64,000 bases of DNA from Candidatus Ichthyocystis hellenicum (lineage in GTDB: Bacteria > Pseudomonadota > Gammaproteobacteria > Burkholderiales > 2013Ark19i): NCBI RefSeq assembly GCF_001460935.1, contig NZ_LN906597.1, forward strand, positions 1,191,701 to 1,255,700. The letters run 5' to 3'. The notes beneath the pieces are model-generated. The model ran no database searches and was not told the DNA's origin. It saw only the letters and a program-made list of their open reading frames with translations. A program made the position numbers and the translations under genes. Below, in pieces: positions 30,393-38,612 of the stretch. The stretch's first letter is position 1; the number at the start of each line of letters is the position of its first letter.

Positions 30393-30771
30393 ATAGTAAT
30401 ACCTAAATAATTTGAGAAAAGTTATTCTTACAGACGTATGGTACTTTAATAATAATATTATTTAATGTTTAATTTTTATTCAGAAATATAAATTTTTATT
30501 AAAATTAGTGGTCTCGTTAAAAATAAAACAGCGCTACTTATGTTATCTCCTTATAGGAGTCGCCAATTTTTCCTTAATTGTTTCTAGTATGACTACGGCA
30601 TTAATGTGCCCCCAGATCCTTGTTTACAAATTAATTTTTTTCATAAACTATCTGTCCAATAACGTACAATCGTTCCAGCCATAGCAACTACGCGATTGCC
30701 ACGAAACGATTGTACACAACCTAGTAAAATAGGCAAGATAATCATAAGTAAGGACATGATTTGTGTTTACA
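30393..30771. other. Spacer with a higher-GC segment, possible gene remnant
   Basis: 379 bp. The part at about 30525-30757 is visibly richer in G+C than the flanks. On the minus strand, 30641-30757 encodes 38 residues starting MSLLMIILPILLGC, which looks like a lipoprotein signal, beginning 14 bases after the stop of the upstream gene but with no Shine-Dalgarno. Further on, another frame reads IWGHINAVVILETIKEK. An 11-bp inverted repeat (GTACAATCGTT / AACGATTGTAC) lies at about 30663-30713. TTAATGTTTAATTTTT at 30462-30477 resembles the shared upstream element. Confidence 0.4.
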
Positions 30772-33700
30772 TCACACAGAACTTATACCCGATCTTTTAA
30801 TACATAAATTTCTGTATGAATTAAGTGCCAGTTCCATTATATATAGCTCAAACTTAATAAATAAATTATCTCTAGCTTCACCTTCCGCGATTACCATTTT
30901 ATCATCAAGTGTTATTTTTTTGCTTGAAAATGAACTATTCTTAATAATGATAGGTTCATTGCTTTCTAGTATAGTTTTCAATTTAGTATCAACCAATTCT
31001 CTTACTAAAATTTTTATATAACCATGAGTCGACAAATCTCCGGAAATAATGTAATTGTCAATAATTGAATCAAGATGGTCATTTTTTGTGACATCCACAT
31101 GTTCATCTATTTCCTGATTGATATATTCTCTGATGTGATTGCAAATATTACGCGAAGATGAAAATAGCACCTCATCATTTTCTACCATTTCTTGCGCAGC
31201 GTTGAAGACTAATTTCACTTTTAGTAGTGATTTGTTATCAACATACACATCACAAAATGGAGAAAAATAACCTTCAACAAGTACTGGCTTTGGCAGCGAT
31301 CTAATCAGATTTGCTATTTTTTCTGGAATGCTGCACACATTTTTTGACAACACCATCAAAATATCTTCGTTAAGGGTACGCTTAACCTTGTCAGACACCG
31401 CAACTTTTAGCTTCGAACCAACTAAACTAACGTATGACTGAATTAAGGTACATGATATATTATCCCATGGAGTTTTATCAATTACTCTGCTAATTTTTTT
31501 TTCCATTCTTCCTGCAATTTCACTACAAAACCAGTTTAATTTATCTAATGACAGATTGTTTGATATATGAGCATTTCTAAATTCTTCTAAAGTCATACCA
31601 TTATACAATTTTATTTCGGTTAGTCTTTCTGCTTCTATCTTATCCAAGAAAGGTGTGATCGATTCTACTATGTAGCCTCTGAGGCGAGAATATGTGGCAA
31701 CAAGGTTAGGCTCCGGTCTCTTTGATAATTCAGAAATATAATTTTTTACTGACTTTAATGATCTAGTTTTATCTATGAACGCACTACTGAAATTGCCCTC
31801 ATCAATAGAAATCATTGAAAGGGCAATTTTGTATATATTTGTGGGAACGGCAGTTATATATTTATTCAAAGACGATGTACTTTCACGGTACATGTTTACT
31901 GCAGCACGTTTTTCGTTTTTTTCACCTAAGTTACAATTATCTAGTATCGGAGATTCTATTTTGTTCTCATTAAGTGCTTTATAGTGCGTATTGTAACTAG
32001 CCTCAGTTATGTCCGACAATAGGTATGCGGTGATTAATTTAACTGTGGAATCATTTGGAGAAAATACAATCCCATTATGGAGGAAAAAGGAAGTATTTGA
32101 CCATTCTTTTAACTCAGCAATTGCTTGGTCAAATAATTGTTCGTAATCATTGAAATCATTCTTCAGAGGCTTGTCTTTCTCTATTTTTTCATTAATAGAG
32201 TTATAGATACTAACAGTTTTTCTTATAAGTGATTTTGATACATGTGCTCCATGGCAAAATGAAAATAAACCTGATGTCATTTCTTTTGAGTCATAATTTC
32301 CTATCACATAAATAATACGTTGCGGTAGACTAGAAATAGTATCTAACAGTAGCTGTTTTAGTGCCATGCAGATGTCAATTTTTTTTAGTGATGAAGTCAA
32401 AATTATCGTTGAATTAAAAAAGATCCTGTCTTGAATAAGATTAGAGAATTTTTCATGAGGAATTTTGTTAATGTCTCTCATTATCTTTTTGCAATATCTG
32501 GATAATCTATAGAAGAAAACACTATTTGATGTACATCTGGTTTTCATATCTGAAACATTCATTCCGGGTGCTAGTAACACGTCTGTTTCATGCATGATGC
32601 GATTGATGTACTGAGAAAATTTGCCGCAAATATATTTACGTATCCTTGAATAAGTAGGAGCTAGACTCACAGTGTGTTTAAGGAACTCTATTTCTTCAAT
32701 ACATACTCTTGATTCTAGCAGGATGCTATTTGCTAATATACTATCTCTTAATGATCCATTATCGTCAATGCTAATTCTTTTAATGGCTTTTTCATATATA
32801 CCTGAGGTATATTTATCAGAAAATATATCATGGTAATTATATGCCATTGATAATATTTGCAAATCATTTGGTATTGTGAATTTATCACAATTTTTAAAGC
32901 TGGAATGTTGTTGCATAGCTGAAGTTAAATGTTTATCTAATTCTTGTGTTTGTGTGTAATACTGGGGTTCCGTAAAGTAGCAGCTTTGGTTGTGATCGGG
33001 TATATAGATTGTACTAGGATGTTTTTTGCTGCTAGTGCTCTGTCTGTCATCTAATCTATCTTTACTATTACCAAATTTTCTTTTTGTATTAGGATGCGTT
33101 GGGTATTGTTGATCGCAAGTATTAAATTCGTAATCATTTATAATTGTAAGCTTTGCAGTATTGTAATCAGATTGTGCACCGTATGTTGTACTAGGTAAAT
33201 TAACTAAATTTTCTGTTACAGTGGTGTTAGTCTGACTATTGTATTGATTTGATTCATTAGTTATGGAAGTTTCTAACGAATAAGATAATAGTTCATTTTC
33301 TAATAAAGTGTCTATATGTAAATTTAAACTTGGATCAAAATACTGGCTGTGATACAACTTCTGGGAAACGTCGTTGTTACTCGTGTCATTTTCAAAATAT
33401 TGTTGTAAATTGTTATGGTAAGTAATTTCTAATGAATGAGGCAGTGATTCATTTGATGATAATTTAGTATTTGCGTGTTGATTCATATCTAGATCAAAGT
33501 ATTGCTTATGAGGTAATTGATCCTCGGTACCGCTGTTGTCTACCTCATTGTTAAAATATGGTTGCAAATTGTCATAGGCAGTAATTTCTAATGAATGAGA
33601 TAGTGATTCATTTGATGGTAATTGGGTATGTGTATACAAATTAAGATCTAAATCAAAATATTGATTAAGGGGTAATTGGTGTTCGTCATCATTGCTATTG

Positions 33701-33939
33701 ACATAATCGTTAACTACTTGGCTTAATCTGTTAGCGTAATTTCCATCCAATGAACTACTAAGTAATGGTTCATTTGCTAATAAAGTATCTGCATCTACAT
33801 GTGAATTCAAGTCTGGATCAGAACATTGATTATGAAATGATGGATGTACACCACTACTACTAGTGTCGTTTTCAATTCTTGATGACTTATTAATATCACT
33901 CATCTTTAAATTATTTGCTGCAGTAAAGTATGGATACAT
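30772..33939 (-). CDS. Family protein, A-B architecture with QYFDLDLN repeats
   Basis: 1055 residues, starting MYPYFTAANN, with leader AGGAATTTTTAT before the ATG. Residues ~30-230 contain four ~55-residue repeats around (Q/C)(Y/S)(F/D)D.DLN and L.SNE.L.HSLE. Then comes NTKRKFGNSKDR followed by TSSKKHPS, a two-part basic motif. The A module starts near 381 (GIYEKAIKRISID) and contains an extra ~10 residues before APTYSRIRKYI; it has APGMNVSDMK for the usual TPGMSI. The B module starts near 703 (NIYKIALSMISID, YNGMTLEEFRNAHISNN, VEGYFSPFCDVYVDN, KMVIAEGEA, SYRNLCIKRSGI). The B part holds an insertion of ~40 residues before its C-terminal region. Function unknown. Confidence 0.93.
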   Translation of the reverse strand: MYPYFTAANNLKMSDINKSSRIENDTSSSGVHPSFHNQCSDPDLNSHVDADTLLANEPLLSSSLDGNYANRLSQVVNDYVNSNDDEHQLPLNQYFDLDLNLYTHTQLPSNESLSHSLEITAYDNLQPYFNNEVDNSGTEDQLPHKQYFDLDMNQHANTKLSSNESLPHSLEITYHNNLQQYFENDTSNNDVSQKLYHSQYFDPSLNLHIDTLLENELLSYSLETSITNESNQYNSQTNTTVTENLVNLPSTTYGAQSDYNTAKLTIINDYEFNTCDQQYPTHPNTKRKFGNSKDRLDDRQSTSSKKHPSTIYIPDHNQSCYFTEPQYYTQTQELDKHLTSAMQQHSSFKNCDKFTIPNDLQILSMAYNYHDIFSDKYTSGIYEKAIKRISIDDNGSLRDSILANSILLESRVCIEEIEFLKHTVSLAPTYSRIRKYICGKFSQYINRIMHETDVLLAPGMNVSDMKTRCTSNSVFFYRLSRYCKKIMRDINKIPHEKFSNLIQDRIFFNSTIILTSSLKKIDICMALKQLLLDTISSLPQRIIYVIGNYDSKEMTSGLFSFCHGAHVSKSLIRKTVSIYNSINEKIEKDKPLKNDFNDYEQLFDQAIAELKEWSNTSFFLHNGIVFSPNDSTVKLITAYLLSDITEASYNTHYKALNENKIESPILDNCNLGEKNEKRAAVNMYRESTSSLNKYITAVPTNIYKIALSMISIDEGNFSSAFIDKTRSLKSVKNYISELSKRPEPNLVATYSRLRGYIVESITPFLDKIEAERLTEIKLYNGMTLEEFRNAHISNNLSLDKLNWFCSEIAGRMEKKISRVIDKTPWDNISCTLIQSYVSLVGSKLKVAVSDKVKRTLNEDILMVLSKNVCSIPEKIANLIRSLPKPVLVEGYFSPFCDVYVDNKSLLKVKLVFNAAQEMVENDEVLFSSSRNICNHIREYINQEIDEHVDVTKNDHLDSIIDNYIISGDLSTHGYIKILVRELVDTKLKTILESNEPIIIKNSSFSSKKITLDDKMVIAEGEARDNLFIKFELYIMELALNSYRNLCIKRSGISSV
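33250..33860 (-). repeat. ~160-bp in-frame repeats encoding FDLDLN units
   Basis: Four related blocks lie near 33293, 33449, 33609 and 33769 on the plus strand, each with a version of CATTTG.T..TAA and GATCAAA.TA.TG. Spacing is about 156-160 bp. The two middle copies are the most alike. Frame is preserved. Confidence 0.75.
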
Positions 33940-34923
33940 ATAAAAATTCCTACCTGACCTAAAAATAAATTAATAATAACCTACGGATTTTATACTACAT
34001 CAATTTAATACGGTACAGAGCCTAATTTTAATTGTTGGTCATATTATTTTCAAAAAATATCTCACAATTAATTACATATAATGCTAATGATTAAGAAAAG
34101 GAAATTTTATTTTTGTAATTTATTCAATCTGCAAAGTACATCGTAGCGGTGAAGACATTTTTATATTCTACTACACGTGAACGATGAAATTTTAATTTAT
34201 CTTTATTTTAACAAAAAGGGTATAGTTGGCATATACGTATGAGCAAGTTCAAATGTGTTAAATAACTAATGGTGATGTTTGTACAATTCATAATTATGAC
34301 AAATATTTATTATGGCACCAGGTGCAAATGATTAAGGGTAAAAGGTGACTATGTTTTATTGCTTTAATAAGAACCATACTTGATTTTACAATAAATGCAT
34401 TCCAGTCTACAATGATTAACAGGTTGGTTTATATTATAATTTATAACTATAACAGTTAGTTGTTTTAAGTTATGCGGGTGATTCTATGATTGGTTTTGTC
34501 TCCTAAACAACTATTTCTTTTTTTAATGAGGAAGATATTAAGTTTTATTTCTTAGCGTCATGTCTTTGTATTATATGCATAGTTTATTGGAAAAATTTTA
34601 CGGCGTATTAATTGAAAATTTTATTCAATAATGAGTAGGTTATTTCAAGTCTGTCATTTACAATATTAGTGCATTGATCAAACTATCTGTGATGATATTT
34701 ACTATAATAAATTCACCTTAATTTAACCTAAATCAGTTGAATACATTAAACCTTTTTCTACATCAAATTTTGGAGCATAGAATTTTTAATTTTCTTATTA
34801 CAATGCTATCCTAGATATTGAGTTTGTATCGCTCCTGAGAAAAGACACGGTAGCAGAAATTATCTTCTAACCGTGCCTAAAATTACATGATGTGATAATT
34901 AATATTATGAAGCGAACTATGTT
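33940..34923. other. 984-bp intergenic spacer
   Basis: Very AT-rich. It contains the terminator-like hairpin at 34836-34876 belonging to the gene at 34924. Upstream of the 33939 start the minus strand reads GTAGTATAAAATCC, a possible -10 region, without a good -35. No gene or RNA recognised. Confidence 0.4.
34836..34876 (-). terminator. Intrinsic terminator-like hairpin after the 34924 gene
   Basis: On the minus strand CACGGT (34875-34870) and ACCGTG (34851-34846) form a six-pair stem, extended by AGAA/TTCT inside, followed by TCTTTTCTC. It lies about 50-80 bases past the stop at 34924. Stem plus T-rich tail fits a rho-independent terminator, though the stem has an internal loop and the tail is interrupted. 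Confidence 0.55.
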
Positions 34924-37900
34924 TTACTTAATTATGCCGGCATTTTTAATGCACAAGTTTCTATATGTAATGATGGATTTTGATATTAGTGATCGCTTAA
35001 GCCGGCTTAAAATCTTATCTTTAATTTTTTCATTTGCAACCAATACCTTATTGCCAGAAATAATCATCACAGGATCTCTTAGTGTTCTTTCTAATTTTTC
35101 TGACTGTCTTTCTGACAATTTTTTTAAATATGAATAGGAAGTATTACTTTTATCAACAATAAAATTGTCAATTAATGCGCACATGTTACTACGGCTTGCA
35201 TCATTAACTTTTTTAAGTAATATAAGTTTTTTAACAATTCTCGACATGGATTTCATTAATTCTCGATCAATTAATATTTTTTTTCTCGTGTATTCAAAAA
35301 TTTCTGTTGCCCTCATCAGCGATCTATTATCAACGTAATAACCGCCAATAAGAGAAAAGAACAAGGGAATAACGCTAGATTCAGGTAACAACTTAATTAT
35401 ATTAAAAGCTTTTATCGGAGCAGACAAGATATTATCTATCAATGATTTTCTCACATCTTCGATAAGACTATTCTTCATGGTATCTGAAAAATGAATTCTG
35501 CTCGAATCCTTTAATACTCCATCCCATTTTACAGTAGCTGGCATTATTCCATACAGTACGGCATTATGGCAGATTTTGGTATTTCTAACAATTTTATCAC
35601 ATAATTTGCTGAGCTTTTGAGATGATGTGCAGTTTGATATATATGATGATTTAATTTGTTCTATAGACATACCACTAAGCAGCTCAACTTTAGACTTAAT
35701 TTCTTCTTCAATCTCATCCAAGAAAGGATAAAATTGACCCAAGATGTGATCTTTGACGCGACCGAACATAATCTTAATTCTTGGACTGACAGGAACTTCA
35801 CTAATCTGCCTCTTTAGTAAATATTTTTTGTATGATTTGTCTATCAAAGACGTTTTGAAGCTTTCTAAATCAATTTCTATCATAGCAAAAGACATTTTAA
35901 ATAATGACTCCTGTCTTTCATTAAAAGGGTCCCATTTACATGAAGATGTCTTAGAAATATATGCTGCTTTGAGCTGTACTAATGATCCATCAATTGCAGG
36001 AGATGACTTGAGTATTTTAACTTTTGTGCAATTGTAACGAGAACTCAAGTTTTTATCACGCGTTTTATTTCCACTTCTGCTACTAATAGCCTTTGTGGGT
36101 TTACTACAAGCATTTTTTATGTCCTCCAATAAATATTTAACCATTGATTCTGCTGTATATTTATTTAGTGAAAATATTTTTTCTCCATAAAGCACAACAG
36201 ATCTACTTACTTCTTCTTCTAACTTGGGAGAGAATTCGTTAAGCAATTTCATGTAATCTTTAATATTATCTATTTCAGTTTTTTCTACCTTTTCTTGTAC
36301 AGAATGAAGAATAAAATTTGTTGTTCTTAGTGCTGATCTGGATATGTGTACTCCATGAACAAGCGAAAACATGCGATTCAATACATCGGTGTTTTTAAGT
36401 TTCTTGATTTCATTAATAATTTTCTGTGGCAAATCAATTATAGTATCAACTATTAGCTTTTTTAACCCGTGGGATAATGAAAACTTTAGATCTTTAGTTC
36501 TTGCAAACAAAAAAGCATCGTATCCTCTAAAACAAAACTTAATTTGAGTTATAGGTAAAAAATCTTCATGATCAATTTTTTTTATTTCCATTAACACATC
36601 TTTACAGCATTTAAAAAGCCTTTTAAAGAAAAGGTGATTAGAAATACATGCAGATTTTACAATTGCAGGAGACATTCCAGGTGCTATTACCACATCTGTA
36701 TTGAGCATAATGTTATTAATGCGCGAGGAAATCTTATCTGCAATATATTTTCTAACCATTGAATGAGTAAATGAAAGATCAATGGACGAGGGGTCAAGTC
36801 CTTTGTTTTTTATCTGATAAGCAAGATTTGTTATTATAAAGTTTTCATACGATCTGTTATTGTCGATCTCAATTGATTTAATAACATACTCATATATTCC
36901 TACAGTTCTACGATAATTAACTTCAGCACAACGATAGTGTGGGGTAATTAATTGCAATTTTTCTGGGATAGCGTATCTTTCAATATTACTTGCTGTGTCT
37001 TCTTCTTTAGTGTCAAGAGAATATTGTTCTTGTTCCATTGTATGTTCCATAAAACTTGGTATATCATCTTCTTCAGAGCTATTATAGCAATACTGTTCTT
37101 TTTTTCTTTTTTGTTTCGAAAAACTCTGCAAGGTATCTTCTCCTGAGCTGCTCGAATAATGTTGTTTTTGTTCCATCGTATTTACTGCAAGAAATCCTAT
37201 GTTATCTTCTTCGTCACTATTTGAATAATGTTGTTCTTGTGTTATAGAATTGCATTGTTCCAATGATGGTTCATTTTGCAAGCTAGTTGAATAATCATAT
37301 TTTTCCGATGATTCATAGGCTGTATTTTGCAAATTAGTTGAGTAGGTGTATCTTTCCGATGATTCATAGGCTGTATTTTGCAAATTAGTTGAGTAGGTGT
37401 ATCTTTCCGATGATTCATAGGCTGTATTTTGCAAATTGGCTGAGTAGGGGAATCTTTCCGATGATTCATATGCTGTGTTTTGCAAATCGGTTGAGTATGG
37501 GTATCTTTCCGATAATTCATATGCTGTATTTTGTGAGCTAGTTGGATAAGGGGATTTTTCAGATGCTGCGTAATCTGAATCTGATTTTTGCAAGCTAGTT
37601 GAGTAAAGGTGTCTTTCTGATGATTCATTTGACGTATTTTGTAAGCTGGTTAAGTAATGGTATTTTTTCGAGGATTCATTTGGTTCGTCTTGAAAGTTAG
37701 TTGAACAAGGTTGCATTTCCGGTGATTCATGTGAGTAACTCGGGAAGTTAGTTGAGTAATGATCTTGTCCCACTGATTCGTGTGATGAGTTCTTAATGCT
37801 AGTTTGATAATAATGCTGATCTAGTGATTCGTGTGGAGGGTTTGGCAAATTAGTTAGATAATGGTACGGCTCCAACGTTTCACATGAGGCATTTTGAATA

Positions 37901-37929
37901 TTGCCTGAAGAAAGATATTGTTCACACAT
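34924..37929 (-). CDS. Family protein, A-B architecture with 17-residue N-terminal minisatellite
   Basis: 1001 residues. Starts MCEQYLSSGN with a GGGGGAA leader before the ATG. Residues ~22-230 are about twelve copies of a 17-residue repeat of the type Y.YST.LQNTAYESSER; two neighbouring copies are identical at DNA level. Next come four acidic Ser/Glu-rich blocks (EQ.HYSSS.EED) with the basic patch KQKRKKEQ. The A module starts near 345 (GIYEYVIKSIEID, THSMVRKYI, APGMSPAIVKSACISN, HEDFLPITQ, HGVHISRSALR). The B module starts near 673 (SLFKMSFAMIEID, LSGMSIEQIKSSYISN, VIPLFFSLIGGYYVDN, PVMIISGNKVLVA, TYRNLCIKNAGI). Function unknown; the Tyr/Ser-rich repeats could be modification sites, which is speculation. 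Confidence 0.93.
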   Translation of the reverse strand: MCEQYLSSGNIQNASCETLEPYHYLTNLPNPPHESLDQHYYQTSIKNSSHESVGQDHYSTNFPSYSHESPEMQPCSTNFQDEPNESSKKYHYLTSLQNTSNESSERHLYSTSLQKSDSDYAASEKSPYPTSSQNTAYELSERYPYSTDLQNTAYESSERFPYSANLQNTAYESSERYTYSTNLQNTAYESSERYTYSTNLQNTAYESSEKYDYSTSLQNEPSLEQCNSITQEQHYSNSDEEDNIGFLAVNTMEQKQHYSSSSGEDTLQSFSKQKRKKEQYCYNSSEEDDIPSFMEHTMEQEQYSLDTKEEDTASNIERYAIPEKLQLITPHYRCAEVNYRRTVGIYEYVIKSIEIDNNRSYENFIITNLAYQIKNKGLDPSSIDLSFTHSMVRKYIADKISSRINNIMLNTDVVIAPGMSPAIVKSACISNHLFFKRLFKCCKDVLMEIKKIDHEDFLPITQIKFCFRGYDAFLFARTKDLKFSLSHGLKKLIVDTIIDLPQKIINEIKKLKNTDVLNRMFSLVHGVHISRSALRTTNFILHSVQEKVEKTEIDNIKDYMKLLNEFSPKLEEEVSRSVVLYGEKIFSLNKYTAESMVKYLLEDIKNACSKPTKAISSRSGNKTRDKNLSSRYNCTKVKILKSSPAIDGSLVQLKAAYISKTSSCKWDPFNERQESLFKMSFAMIEIDLESFKTSLIDKSYKKYLLKRQISEVPVSPRIKIMFGRVKDHILGQFYPFLDEIEEEIKSKVELLSGMSIEQIKSSYISNCTSSQKLSKLCDKIVRNTKICHNAVLYGIMPATVKWDGVLKDSSRIHFSDTMKNSLIEDVRKSLIDNILSAPIKAFNIIKLLPESSVIPLFFSLIGGYYVDNRSLMRATEIFEYTRKKILIDRELMKSMSRIVKKLILLKKVNDASRSNMCALIDNFIVDKSNTSYSYLKKLSERQSEKLERTLRDPVMIISGNKVLVANEKIKDKILSRLKRSLISKSIITYRNLCIKNAGIIK
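37258..37880 (-). repeat. 51-bp minisatellite, about twelve copies
   Basis: The unit includes TGTATTTTGCAAATTAGTTG. Copies starting at 37321 and 37372 are identical over 51 bp, with the next at 37423. Copies become more diverged towards both ends, mostly toward the N-terminus (higher coordinates). One copy carries a six-base insertion, still in frame. Confidence 0.92.
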
Positions 37930-38612
37930 AAAAAATTATTCCCCCTTCATATGGGTAAAGATACAATATCTACAACGACGCGAGATATTGGTAGATTACT
38001 AGGTAAAAACTATAGTTTCATAATAATGAGCGTTAATGTTTACTGCGGCACTTGTTGTAAATGATAAAATGCTAAACAATCAACATTGCTTTCATTGAAA
38101 CTATTTTTGAAAAATACACACATGCATTGCATCTAGGCTAGCTATGTCTTCTCCATATTAACATGAAGATATTCCATGTCCAATATTTTGTATTGTATTT
38201 AATTAATTAACTGCTAAATTAAAAGTAGATAAGAAAATTGGTATGTGAACGTAGTGATAGCAAAAAATAAAACGTTGTATGTTTTTTATAAGATAAATAT
38301 AATTGTTGATAGGTTAGTAATATTTAAAGATACAAATGAATCATAACTTATTATTTAGAAATGCTAATAGAAATAGCGTGTCGTTATTTAGGAAATTCAT
38401 AAAATAATAATTTATTGTTTATTTTAGTTTATATGTGTAATTTTATGATCAGGAATTTATGCGCTAAAAATAGATGTTGTTTTGATAAAATGAGAAACAT
38501 ATTTACATAATAAAAGTTATTTTCAATGCAATAATTAAGTTGTATTAACCTGACAGTTGTTAATGACTAAAATGTATCGGTTGAGGGGTGTGTGCTAAAT
38601 TTATGTATGTAT
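37930..38612. other. 683-bp intergenic spacer
   Basis: AT-rich spacer upstream of the 37929 start. It contains the inverted repeat at 37964-37990. No gene, RNA or clear promoter recognised. Confidence 0.4.
37964..37990. promoter_or_regulatory. 8-bp perfect inverted repeat upstream of a family gene
   Basis: CAATATCT at 37964-37971 and AGATATTG at 37983-37990 are perfect inverted copies around an 11-base spacer containing CGACGCG. It lies 35-61 bases before the start at 37929, so it could be an operator or a leader stem-loop. I saw no equivalent before the other paralogues. Confidence 0.35.

Noticed and set aside
37258..37880. Possible CRISPR array because of the regular repeats
   Set aside because: The repeats are contiguous 51-bp coding units without unique spacers, in frame within a long gene, and no cas gene is nearby.
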